DNA from: Aestuariispira ectoiniformans
Lineage (GTDB): Bacteria; Pseudomonadota; Alphaproteobacteria; UBA8366; Aestuariispiraceae
Length of the DNA stretch: 64,000 nt
Direction of reading: 5' to 3'
Assembly (NCBI RefSeq): GCF_025136295.1
Contig: NZ_CP062788.1
Span: 4,109,588 to 4,173,587 of the forward strand
The notes beneath the pieces are model-generated. The model was not told the origin of the DNA. It did no database searches and saw only the letters and a list, made by a program, of their open reading frames with translations. The translations under genes and the position numbers were made by a program. This document shows positions 33,606 to 41,570 of the stretch, piece by piece. The number at the start of each line of letters is the position of its first letter. Position 1 is the stretch's first letter.

Positions 33606-33890
33606 ATGGCCTATGTTATCGAATGCACAGACAAGGCGAACGCGATTGACATCCGCAAGGCAAACCGGGAAGCCCATCTGATCTATCTGGACAGCCACAA
33701 GGACAGAATTATTGCCGCCGGCCCCCTTCTCGACAGCACCGGTGACGGCATGATCGGCTCTCTCCTGATCATGGATTTCGATAATGACGCAGACGTGGAA
33801 GCCTTCTGCAGCAATGATCCCTATGCCAAGGCAGGACTGTTCGAAAAAGTCTCCTACCGCCCTTGGAAAAAGGTTTACCCGGCCGGTTAA
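33606..33890 (+). CDS. YciI-family protein
   Basis: The 94-residue protein matches YciI-like ferredoxin-fold domains in length and pattern: NREAHLIYLDSHKDRIIAAG, PLLDSTGDGMIGSLLIMDFD, then the DPYAKAGLFEKVSYRPWKKV ending. The conserved histidine (H24 in REAHL) and the Asp of NDPY are present. The family's role is poorly known; some members act as small dehydrochlorinases or monooxygenase-like enzymes. It ends about 100 bp before tRNA-Arg. Confidence 0.9.
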   Translation: MAYVIECTDKANAIDIRKANREAHLIYLDSHKDRIIAAGPLLDSTGDGMIGSLLIMDFDNDADVEAFCSNDPYAKAGLFEKVSYRPWKKVYPAG

Positions 33891-33991
33891 GCATAACGGG
33901 CGGGCAGAAATATCAGGGTTGCGTTGAAATTCTTTCTTTTCAACTTCCTCCCGACAAGATATACAATCGCCCGTCCGCAAGCGACATTTGC

Positions 33992-34068
33992 GCACCCATA
34001 GCTCAGCTGGATAGAGCGCTGCCCTCCGAAGGCAGAGGTCAGAGGTTCGAATCCTCTTGGGTGCGCCA
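33992..34068 (+). tRNA. tRNA-Arg(CCG)
   Basis: The acceptor GCACCCA (33992-33998) pairs with TGGGTGC (34058-34064), followed by discriminator G and an encoded CCA. The anticodon stem CTGCC/GGCAG encloses CTCCGAA, giving anticodon CCG, which reads CGG. The T arm is AGAGG TTCGAAT CCTCT. The 3' end abuts an accessory region, a common place for integrated elements. Confidence 0.96.
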
Positions 34069-34540
34069 TTTTCCTTTTAAAATCAAAATATTACACGAAA
34101 CTCTAATGTTGATTTTTTACTTGACATTTTGAGTGTGTCACTAGTGTGTCTGGAGTATTCGTTCTGGCTGCTAAAGTAATCGATCGGCGTGGTGCAAGAC
34201 TAGGGTTAAAATGGGCGTTTTCCCGTAGCGGCACGTAGCGATTTCATTCCCACCTTCTTACAAACGGCAAACAAAATAGTATCATTTTGCAAGCGCCGAG
34301 ATGCCAATATCGCATATGGCATAGACTAGGCTACAAAGACGCACTCTTTGCGTTAAAAACTTCAAAATTGCAGGCAACATTAATTGAACTATCACAGATA
34401 GTATTGGTATATGATATCTGGATAATGAATTGCCTCCAGCACGGGAATGCTAAGGCAAGTGGTTTGGTACACGAGTTTGTCAGGACGGGCTTTGGGAAAC
34501 ATGTCCTGACATTTGGGGTACATGTGAGGGGAAGTATAAG
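34069..34540. other. gene-free AT-rich stretch after tRNA-Arg
   Basis: About 470 bp of AT-rich sequence follows the tRNA and shows no convincing gene. GTGTGTCACTAGTGTGTC near 34133-34150 repeats GTGTGTC twice. The tRNA 3' end is intact here; I saw no second copy of it further right, so no attachment-site pair can be drawn. A purine-rich GAGGGGAAG at about 34527-34535 serves the lipoprotein gene that starts at 34541. Confidence 0.4.
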
Positions 34541-36067
34541 TTGAGAGGCAAGAAGCTAGTTGCCCTGGTTGCATCCACGGCACTGATTTCTGGTTGTGTA
34601 ACCACCGGACATGATTCCGGCCCCATGAAATCGGAAAATGCCTGTGAGTATGACACAACCACCTATATTGCGGCCGGCGCAGTCGCCGGCGCCGTACTCG
34701 GCCTGATTATTGGAGGCAAAAAGAACCGTGCCGCAGGAGCTTTAATCGGAACAGCCGTCGGCGGCATCGCAGGAAAGGCAACACAAAGCTATCTCGAATC
34801 TAGGTGCAGGCGCCTGGCTGAAGCGAAGAAACAGCTGAAGGTCGCTACAGTAGAGACAGAGCAGATTCAGGTTCCTCGACTGGACCATGCCCCAGAAGGC
34901 AATATGCAAGGTACCGGGCAGGAAGTCGAAACCAGCCCTGCTATCAAGCTGAATATCTCTATCGAAAGTATGTTTGCCAGCGGCAGTTCCTCCCTGAGCC
35001 GTGAAGCACGCGAGGACTTCAGAACCCTGGCAAAAACCTTCGCAGATACCGACCGAAAGGTTCTGATCGTCGGCCACACGGATTCAACCGGTGACGACAG
35101 GACGAACCAGCAGCTGTCAGAGGAACGCGCGAAGACTGTCGCCCTCCTATTTCAGGAAGAAGGCATTCCGGTCCATTCCCTTTATTTCAAGGGCGCAGGC
35201 GCAAGCCAGCCTGTTGCCAGCAATGACACAGTCGAAGGGCGTGCCAAAAATCGTCGTGTCGAAGTCATCGAACTCGAAGACGAAGCGAGCGTCCTGACCT
35301 ACGCCCAACTCTCAACGTCGAACCCCGAAAGCCTGCCCTTGTCCGCTCCGCCCCGTAGTGATGTCGCTGAGAAAGACAACGAAAACAGCAAGCAAACAAA
35401 ACCGTCGTCTCAACCGCCCACATTTGCCAAGGCGCTGCGCCAAGACCACTCCCTTGATTTCGGCGGGAAACCAGTGGACCAAACCGGCGCAGACATAGCC
35501 TCTCTCGTTGGTGCGGAGAAAGACAGTGGGGGCTTATTGGGCAATGTTTCGATCTTCTCGAAGGCCTTTGCAAGTGACGACCTCTCCGAAAATCCCCTGC
35601 TAACCACCAGCTGCATTGCTGATAGTTATCGAGAGCAAGGTGAGGTCAAATCGTTATCAACCGGGACGTCGACAAGACGGTCTATCGGTGACTATGCACC
35701 CGGCCTCTACTCGACATCCTGGTCTGAAAAGCTGAATAGCCACTTGGTTGCCATGACGCATGTCGCCGTGTCGCGTGACGGCGACACGGACCCTGGCACA
35801 CCGGACGTGTTCGTTTTCGCCAATTTCAAGCCGGGCCAGGAAAAACCGACCATCGAGGCAGTTGGGAAGCCCCGAACTTACATGGGAGAGGCAGGTATCC
35901 TTTACCGCGTCTTCATGAGTAAAGAAGCTTGGCCTATTCGCTGTATTGACCTGGTTTTCGATCAAAAATCACCAGAGAAGGCAGCCTACGGGCGCCTCTA
36001 TTACGACAAGGACGGTAAGGTTTACGCCGCCTCCTATATGCCCACCCTCGTCCGTTCGGGCAGTTGA
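34541..36067 (+). CDS. OmpA-family lipoprotein
   Basis: The 508-residue product starts at TTG 34541 and has a lipoprotein signal ending LISGC (C19), so it should be lipid-anchored in the outer membrane or envelope. A glycine-zipper segment follows (AAGAVAGAVLGLIIGGKKNR, GALIGTAVGGIAG). Residues about 135-245 are an OmpA/MotB-type peptidoglycan-binding domain (FASGSSSLSREAREDFRTLA, VLIVGHTDSTGDDRTNQQLS, RAKNRRVEVIE). The rest (residues 250-508) is a linker and a domain I do not recognise. It is the first gene of a three-gene cluster with a five-helix membrane protein and an exported VWA-like protein, separated by 22 bp and then overlapping. Together they could span the envelope. Confidence 0.85.
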   Translation: MRGKKLVALVASTALISGCVTTGHDSGPMKSENACEYDTTTYIAAGAVAGAVLGLIIGGKKNRAAGALIGTAVGGIAGKATQSYLESRCRRLAEAKKQLKVATVETEQIQVPRLDHAPEGNMQGTGQEVETSPAIKLNISIESMFASGSSSLSREAREDFRTLAKTFADTDRKVLIVGHTDSTGDDRTNQQLSEERAKTVALLFQEEGIPVHSLYFKGAGASQPVASNDTVEGRAKNRRVEVIELEDEASVLTYAQLSTSNPESLPLSAPPRSDVAEKDNENSKQTKPSSQPPTFAKALRQDHSLDFGGKPVDQTGADIASLVGAEKDSGGLLGNVSIFSKAFASDDLSENPLLTTSCIADSYREQGEVKSLSTGTSTRRSIGDYAPGLYSTSWSEKLNSHLVAMTHVAVSRDGDTDPGTPDVFVFANFKPGQEKPTIEAVGKPRTYMGEAGILYRVFMSKEAWPIRCIDLVFDQKSPEKAAYGRLYYDKDGKVYAASYMPTLVRSGS

Positions 36068-36089
36068 TTTTTTCAAGAGAGATTTCGAG

Positions 36090-37640
36090 ATGGATTCTAT
36101 CATTGATTTTCTGGATGCCTACCGCGCCATCATTGGTGCCGTGGTCGTAACGCTGCTTGCAACAGTCATCATCATCAAATGGTGGGACGAGGTAAAACTT
36201 TTTTGGAAGAGCGTCGGCTACGGCCTTCCGCTGATCGGCAAGGTCAGCCGCCTTTCAAAAGACACAGCACGCGATAGCTCGGGATGGTTCCAGTCAGAGA
36301 AGGCCCTGTGTCATTCCTTCTATTCCGACATCAAAAAAATTGCCGCTGATCCTCAGATGTTTGACCGTGCCACCAGTTATCTGGGCAAAGTACAAGAGCG
36401 TGGTCGTAACGAACTCAGCCTCTTCATGTGGGTCGTCATCGTCGCCCTGGTCTTCGTGGAAGCCCTCGGCTTTGCCTATGTGCTGTCGGGTTATACACTG
36501 CCGGGTGCCAGCGAAAAAATGCAGGTGCAGGGCGCCTTCGGCATCGCATTTCTAATTTCCTGTGTACTTGTCTGGCTCACCCACAGTGCCGGTTCTGAAT
36601 TCCATAAGCGCAGCTTAATCAAAAAGGCCCGCACCTGGTGGCAGCACGATCAGTCGCCGGAGCGGCCGAATTTGATTGGTGCCCGAAATGACGTGTCTCT
36701 CGAGAATGACCATTTTGATGACGGCATGCCGAGCTATCTACAAATCGTTCACCGTCTGGACACCAATGCCCGCGTAACACCTGGTTTCCCAATTTGGTCT
36801 ACCATCGCTTTCGCGGCCATCGCATTTGTTGCGATTGGGGCAACTGTTGTTCGGTATGAAACCTATAAGCAGGAACGTGTAGCAGAATCCACGCTGGGAT
36901 CCGTTTCGACATCTGAGGGCGGTTTTTCCCTTGAAAACCTGATGGGGAATTCGGAACTGCCTTCCGCGATAACGGAGCCTCAAGCAGAAGCAGACAAAGC
37001 CGCGGAAGATGAAAGTGCTGGTTCTCGGGATACGGCCAACTTTACCACCTACGCAATTCTGGCGGTTCTGTTCGTCCTTATTCAGGTCATGGGTATTGGT
37101 ATCGGCTATCGCACCGGATTTGCCGGGCGAGAATCGAAGAAGGCTCGAGGCATCATTCAGGACTTCAACAGCCGGGCGGAATATGAAACCTGGTACGAGC
37201 GCAAGAGAGATGCCATCGCGCGCATTGCACAAAAGCATTTGTCAGCCCTGCAAAGCAAACTGGCCCAATATGCACAGGAAATGAGTATTGATCGTGAAGA
37301 TCGCAATATTCTGCACTCTGCTGCGGACCGGACTTTCCCGGTTCATTATGAGAACCAGTTGAAGGAAGAAGAGCGTCTCCGTCGCACCAGTGAGGCCATC
37401 ACCAGCGAACGAAAACGAACCGTGACACCAACGGCTTCCGCGGTCGACGCAATGGCCACAAATGAGAACATTCGTACGAAGGCTGAGCCCCCCGACACAA
37501 GAACAGAAACGCCGGAAGAGATGGAAGCCCGCCTCCGTGCGGAGCTAATGGCGGAAGCCACCAGAGCGGCGGAGCCCAAAGAAACCGAAGAGCAGATGCG
37601 TGAACGGCTGCGCAGAGAAATGGGGATTTCCGACAATTGA
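36090..37640 (+). CDS. five-helix membrane protein with charged C-terminal tail
   Basis: From ATG 36090 the product is 516 residues. Hydrophobic helices lie near residues 8-30 (AIIGAVVVTLLATVIIIKWW), 112-135 (WVVIVALVFVEALGFAYVL), 145-165 (GAFGIAFLISCVLVWLTHS), 230-250 (IWSTIAFAAIAFVAIGATVV) and 320-340 (YAILAVLFVLIQVMGIGIGY). The last 170 residues are strongly charged and probably cytoplasmic and coiled (KEEERLRRTSEAITSERKR, EEMEARLRAELMAEATRAAE). I do not recognise the family, and it lacks the helix layout of MotA/ExbB proteins. It sits between an OmpA-type lipoprotein and a VWA-like exported protein, with a TGATG overlap to the latter, so it is probably the inner-membrane part of their complex. 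Confidence 0.72.
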   Translation: MDSIIDFLDAYRAIIGAVVVTLLATVIIIKWWDEVKLFWKSVGYGLPLIGKVSRLSKDTARDSSGWFQSEKALCHSFYSDIKKIAADPQMFDRATSYLGKVQERGRNELSLFMWVVIVALVFVEALGFAYVLSGYTLPGASEKMQVQGAFGIAFLISCVLVWLTHSAGSEFHKRSLIKKARTWWQHDQSPERPNLIGARNDVSLENDHFDDGMPSYLQIVHRLDTNARVTPGFPIWSTIAFAAIAFVAIGATVVRYETYKQERVAESTLGSVSTSEGGFSLENLMGNSELPSAITEPQAEADKAAEDESAGSRDTANFTTYAILAVLFVLIQVMGIGIGYRTGFAGRESKKARGIIQDFNSRAEYETWYERKRDAIARIAQKHLSALQSKLAQYAQEMSIDREDRNILHSAADRTFPVHYENQLKEEERLRRTSEAITSERKRTVTPTASAVDAMATNENIRTKAEPPDTRTETPEEMEARLRAELMAEATRAAEPKETEEQMRERLRREMGISDN

Positions 37641-38500
37641 TGGCGACAATGACAGAAATACTTCGGAAGCTGTGCCTGCCCCTTGCTCTGGTTACGCTCG
37701 CAACCGGCCTTTCGGCTCACGCCGTTGCCGCGACAAAAGAGATCGGCAGCTGTTACAACGCCGTCAAACTCAACGACATGGCCGCCCCGGCACTGAAGCG
37801 GGAAATCTATGTGGTGGTGGACCAAACCGTCGAGTTTGATTTGCCGTTGCAGGAGCAGGCCTATCAAAAGCTCATGAAATTCCTACGCCCTGGCGACCGC
37901 GTGGTTCTTGTTAGTTTTTCGGCCTATGCCAAAGGCCGATATACCCAAGTCCTTTTTGATGGAACGCTGGATACAAGGCTTGACGACGAACAGCGCTATG
38001 ACGTTCCCAAAAAAATCCTAAAAGTTCTGGACCATTGTTTCAGTGTTCAGGATCAGGGCGTGCGTCAACTCACGGGGAAAACGCTTATTGAGATATTCAA
38101 AGGCGCTCGCAGCGACCTACCCAATACCGAGATCATTCAAACCCTGCGCCTGGTCGCAAATCAACTCATGTCCAAGCCCAAAGCGCCACAGCAATATCTC
38201 TTCATCATCTCCGATATGCTGGAACACTCAGAAGTGACGTCGTTTTACAGCCATGGGTCGGTGCGACACCTTGATCCCCAGGCTGAACTGGAAAAAGTGA
38301 AAAAACTGGGGCCTCTTGGAGACAGTTACAACGACACCAAAGTCTACGTCTTGGGTGCCGCCTATTCTCTGAAAGGCACCTATCGCTCATCCGTAGAAAT
38401 GAAATCCGTCCGGGCATTCTGGCAAGCGTATTTCGATGCATCTGGCGGTCATCTGATCGAGTTTGGTATGCCGGCGCTGTTGGGGGAGATTGGGGAGTGA
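37640..38500 (+). CDS. exported VWA-like protein
   Basis: From ATG 37640, whose first base is the last base of the preceding TGA, the product is 286 residues. It has a signal peptide (KLCLPLALVTLATGLSAHAVAA). The mature part resembles a von Willebrand A fold: strand EIYVVVDQTVEF, GDRVVLVSFSAYAKG, a threonine in QLTGKTLIEIFKGA, QQYLFIISDMLEHSEV and KVYVLGAAYSLKG. The metal-site motif, normally DxSxS, is altered to DQTVE. Being exported, it would act in the periplasm with the OmpA-type lipoprotein. The function is unknown. Confidence 0.68.
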   Translation: MATMTEILRKLCLPLALVTLATGLSAHAVAATKEIGSCYNAVKLNDMAAPALKREIYVVVDQTVEFDLPLQEQAYQKLMKFLRPGDRVVLVSFSAYAKGRYTQVLFDGTLDTRLDDEQRYDVPKKILKVLDHCFSVQDQGVRQLTGKTLIEIFKGARSDLPNTEIIQTLRLVANQLMSKPKAPQQYLFIISDMLEHSEVTSFYSHGSVRHLDPQAELEKVKKLGPLGDSYNDTKVYVLGAAYSLKGTYRSSVEMKSVRAFWQAYFDASGGHLIEFGMPALLGEIGE

Positions 38501-38582
38501 AACTGAGTTAATGAGATGAACAGACAAGCTCATTAACGGCATCTAATGGATGTGACTTACCATGGGCTTTGGTGCATTGTTA

Positions 38583-39641
38583 TTAGGATGCTTCGTAGCT
38601 CATCGCAATGAGTGCGGATACATTTTCGATATCTTTCTTCGACTTGATTGTGATTTCCAAGTCGCCGGTGCCGAAATGCCCGATTTGGCGCACGTCACGC
38701 ATCATCATTGGATCCATGTCAACGGTGTCGGGATCAAGGTTCAAGTAAACGCGCACAACACGTTTTTGATTGTATATTTGGACTGACGCAAAGTTCCGGT
38801 TTCGCCGAAATGCCATATAATGCTTCTGTGGGTGAATAGTTACATCGTCGCCTAATGCCCGAAGCGTCCCAGCAAGTTTGTCATAGACTGCCCGCAAGTC
38901 CTTTGGTGCAGCCTCGATTTTGTCCTTTACCGTGACAACTGGCTTCCCAGCCTTCACTTTCACGCTACCGCCTCGGCTCGGAACAGCTTCTTCCAGCTCT
39001 TCAGCCAGTTTCGGCAATACAAGAAGCCGATGTATCAGCCCTTCAACCGTGTCCAGTATGACGGCGATTTGCTCTTTCGTTGGTGCCCAACCGCGATGGG
39101 CAGCGGCGTTACCCGCATCGACTACGGGATTCAAGATTTCTCGTTCGTGTTGAGACAGCATGCCGCCGTCCTGCAAGGCTTGTAGACCTTTCTGGAAATT
39201 ACCCTTGTCACCAACAGTCAACACAATCAAGCGATCTATCAACGTCCGCGAACCGAACGTTGCGAGATAATGAGAGCCGGTTTGAAGGGAATTATAGATT
39301 TCGTCTGAAATCTCACGAAGAGTAGGGTCTGGAAGGTCTTCAAACCACGCTGGCGGATTGCGGTAGGTGACGGGCGGATAGATTACCTCGTCCCATTTTC
39401 CCTGGTTGTCAGATTCGCCTTTATACGGTTTATCAAAATATTCAACATCTTCCGAAAACAGCGTCATCTTGACAAGTTCAAGATTCTCGCAACCACAGCA
39501 TTCAATTATCAGCATGCGTTGCTTAAACCAAACCATCTGATTGTCGTCGTCATCATGCTTGTTGTATTCGCCGCGAACAAAATGCTTGGTCTTCTGCTTA
39601 CAGGCATTGCAGAAAAACCATTCAATTCGCTCTTCAGTCAT
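38583..39641 (-). CDS. DUF4145-DUF5655 protein with N-terminal zinc ribbon
   Basis: The 352-residue protein has an N-terminal zinc ribbon (CNACKQKTKH near 11-20 and CCGCE near 48-52), a central DUF4145-like helical domain (residues about 115-215) and a C-terminal DUF5655-like domain (YDKLAGTLRALGDDVTIHPQ, VQIYNQKRVVRVYLNL, IKSKKDIENVSALI). DUF4145 is related to HEPN domains; the place of the RNxxxH motif reads DAGNAAAHRGW, so Arg is Gly177 while N178 and H182 remain. That suggests an inactive or structural HEPN. It is the last gene of a six-gene operon headed by hsdR, coupled by a 4-bp ATGA overlap to the HNH gene. Both DUFs are found in defence-gene neighbourhoods. Confidence 0.75.
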   Translation of the reverse strand: MTEERIEWFFCNACKQKTKHFVRGEYNKHDDDDNQMVWFKQRMLIIECCGCENLELVKMTLFSEDVEYFDKPYKGESDNQGKWDEVIYPPVTYRNPPAWFEDLPDPTLREISDEIYNSLQTGSHYLATFGSRTLIDRLIVLTVGDKGNFQKGLQALQDGGMLSQHEREILNPVVDAGNAAAHRGWAPTKEQIAVILDTVEGLIHRLLVLPKLAEELEEAVPSRGGSVKVKAGKPVVTVKDKIEAAPKDLRAVYDKLAGTLRALGDDVTIHPQKHYMAFRRNRNFASVQIYNQKRVVRVYLNLDPDTVDMDPMMMRDVRQIGHFGTGDLEITIKSKKDIENVSALIAMSYEAS

Positions 39642-40483
39642 GACTTTTCCTCTGACTGCTTTTCGTCGTATAGAGCAAAATTCAGCTCCATGACGAATTC
39701 GTCAGGGTCATCGCCGGACACCTCGCAAAAATCCAAAATTTCTATCCAAGGGTTTCCACCCGGTTTTCGATCCCAAAGACTAACTATATATTTTCCCGGA
39801 ATGTGATCTTCATCGATGCTGCCCAGACAATGATCTTCGATAAGTTCCATATTGCTCTTAAGCTTGGCGTGAGAGATCCTGAATACGGAAATCACCTCTT
39901 GGACGGGAAGCCCCCCCAGATCTCTCCGCTTCATCCTCTCCGCGATGCGCAGTGCAAAACGTCGTTGATTTAATGGAAGCTCAGATAATTTCTCAACGAA
40001 TTGCCTAACCCCATCTACTTCTTCTTTCGCCGTACATATTTCTTCAATTTTAAGCGCTTTGGAGAGACGCTTAAGGTTATTGGGCATCTTGGGCATAGTT
40101 TGTTGAGTGAGATCTGCGTATTCCTCTAGAAACTGCAACTCTGCCTTGCGAAACCGTTCTTCGTGTTGCTTTTTGTAACGCTTTAGCAGTTCGGCTGGGA
40201 ACTTATCTTCATTCGCTTTATCGTCGATCACATCGTGGCAGTTTGCACAGACAACAAATAGGTTCTCTATTGCGCGACGATCTTCGTTGCTCATGTTCTC
40301 TTCAAATCGAGCGCCACCCTTTTCTGCTGCATAAATATGCGCGACCTTTCCAATCATTGTCCCTAACTCATGAACCAGTGGATTGTTGCAGCCTGGCATT
40401 GCGCACAAGTTTCCGCTATGCGCAAAAAGCTTTTTAAGAACGCTTGTTGTTGGCGTGAGACGTTGAACTTCTTCCTTACTCAT
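39638..40483 (-). CDS. HNH endonuclease-domain protein
   Basis: From ATG 40483 the product is 281 residues. The N-terminal 90 residues form an HNH nuclease: C28 and C32 (LCAMPGCNN), H49 (KVAHIYA), N74 (AIENLFVVC), and C79, C82, H83 (CANCHDVID). The remainder is helical and charged, then ends with a domain (YIVSLWDRKPGGNPWIEIL) I do not recognise. The ATG lies 8 bp inside the upstream HEPN/zinc-ribbon gene, and the stop overlaps the next gene by 4 bp, so it is translated as part of the type I restriction operon. An upstream in-frame start at 40549 would lie deep within the previous gene and is less likely. Confidence 0.82.
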   Translation of the reverse strand: MSKEEVQRLTPTTSVLKKLFAHSGNLCAMPGCNNPLVHELGTMIGKVAHIYAAEKGGARFEENMSNEDRRAIENLFVVCANCHDVIDDKANEDKFPAELLKRYKKQHEERFRKAELQFLEEYADLTQQTMPKMPNNLKRLSKALKIEEICTAKEEVDGVRQFVEKLSELPLNQRRFALRIAERMKRRDLGGLPVQEVISVFRISHAKLKSNMELIEDHCLGSIDEDHIPGKYIVSLWDRKPGGNPWIEILDFCEVSGDDPDEFVMELNFALYDEKQSEEKS

Positions 40484-41570
40484 CTCGTGTCCACCCTGCT
40501 TTTCCTTCGCACTTTTCGCAGCCCGACCAGTAGGTACCTTCTGCTTCACCGGTGAATGGCTCGCTGCACCACTCGCAATATTCGATTTTTCCAGGCCAAC
40601 TAAAACAGTTAAAACAAAATACTATCTCGCCATTATCAAGCGTGCCCGCCGTTTCAGGAATGTGCCCACACTCGGTGCAAAATGCGGGTTGATTGGGTTC
40701 GTCGTGCCTCGCTTTACCTTCAATCGTGTATTCAAAAAGTACGTCGTCTAAATCAATTGACGAGCCACAGTGCTCGCACGTCCACTGCTCGCATTCTTCC
40801 AGCGACAGTAGGGTTTTCTCTTTGCAATCTTCGTCAGGGCAGATATGCAGTAGGAAGCTTTCTTCAGCGAGGCAAACCCGGCATTCGTGCTCTTGTGGGC
40901 CGATTTCGTCAAGCACTTGGGCCTCAAAGCCGCAGGCACTGCAAGTTGCCAAAATCGCACCATCTTGACGAGCAGCCTCTAGTTCTGGTCGGATTTGGTC
41001 GTAGACGGTAGTAAGGTACTCGCGATGGCGCTTCATCGCTAAGTTGATTTCTGCCACTTGATGCTGAAAATCGGCAAATACTTCTTGCCATTCGTCGCCA
41101 AGTAGGCGGCGCAGGTAGAACCACCCCCGACATTGCTCCAAGATAACAACTTCTTTTTGTTTCTCTTGGTCCGGCTCGTTTGCATTGATGGGATGGTGGA
41201 AATGCACCATCCTGTTTCTATGCTTTCTTAGTTCATCGAATGAATTGAAAGCATTGGGAGAAACAGCAACCTTGGCCACCTTTTTTAACCGTTGAACAGC
41301 CTGCTTCAAGCCAACAGTGTGAGCTTCGCCGTTCAGGAATTCATCAATGTCCGCTTTATTGGGGTCGACTACGATTAGTGTCCAGTGTTCGTGCATCAGG
41401 CGCGCTTTTACAAGAAGTTCAACGCCAGAGTAGAAATTTATAACGGAGTATTTCAGTGTGTCCGGCGAGACATTTTCCCAAAGCTGCTCGATAGCTCTTG
41501 TGACGAAGCCAAAGCCATTTTCGCATAGGTGTGTGAATTGCTCATCGTGGGTCAGTATCCTTCTAACCAT
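40476..41570 (-). CDS. HEPN-motif protein with C-terminal zinc ribbons
   Basis: The 364-residue protein has an N-terminal helical domain (residues 1-180) containing DELRKHRNRMVHFHH, where R118, N119 and H123 make a complete RNxxxH HEPN ribonuclease signature. The C-terminal half is a string of zinc ribbons with CxxC pairs (CSACG, CRVC, CEHCG, CTECG, CFNC, CEWC, CEKC). This pairing of a HEPN domain with nucleic-acid-binding zinc ribbons fits an RNA-cleaving effector or a toxin; that role is inferred. Its ATG at 41570 directly follows the hsdS stop codon with no bases between (TAGATG), so the restriction operon translates it. Confidence 0.75.
   Translation of the reverse strand: MVRRILTHDEQFTHLCENGFGFVTRAIEQLWENVSPDTLKYSVINFYSGVELLVKARLMHEHWTLIVVDPNKADIDEFLNGEAHTVGLKQAVQRLKKVAKVAVSPNAFNSFDELRKHRNRMVHFHHPINANEPDQEKQKEVVILEQCRGWFYLRRLLGDEWQEVFADFQHQVAEINLAMKRHREYLTTVYDQIRPELEAARQDGAILATCSACGFEAQVLDEIGPQEHECRVCLAEESFLLHICPDEDCKEKTLLSLEECEQWTCEHCGSSIDLDDVLFEYTIEGKARHDEPNQPAFCTECGHIPETAGTLDNGEIVFCFNCFSWPGKIEYCEWCSEPFTGEAEGTYWSGCEKCEGKAGWTRDE

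Noticed and set aside
34069-34540. Prophage or integrase gene next to tRNA-Arg
   Set aside because: No integrase frame is present, and no duplicate of the tRNA 3' end was seen in the rest of the window.
34541-38500. Zorya system
   Set aside because: OmpA and membrane genes are present, but the membrane protein lacks MotA/ExbB layout and no ZorC, ZorD or ZorE is found.
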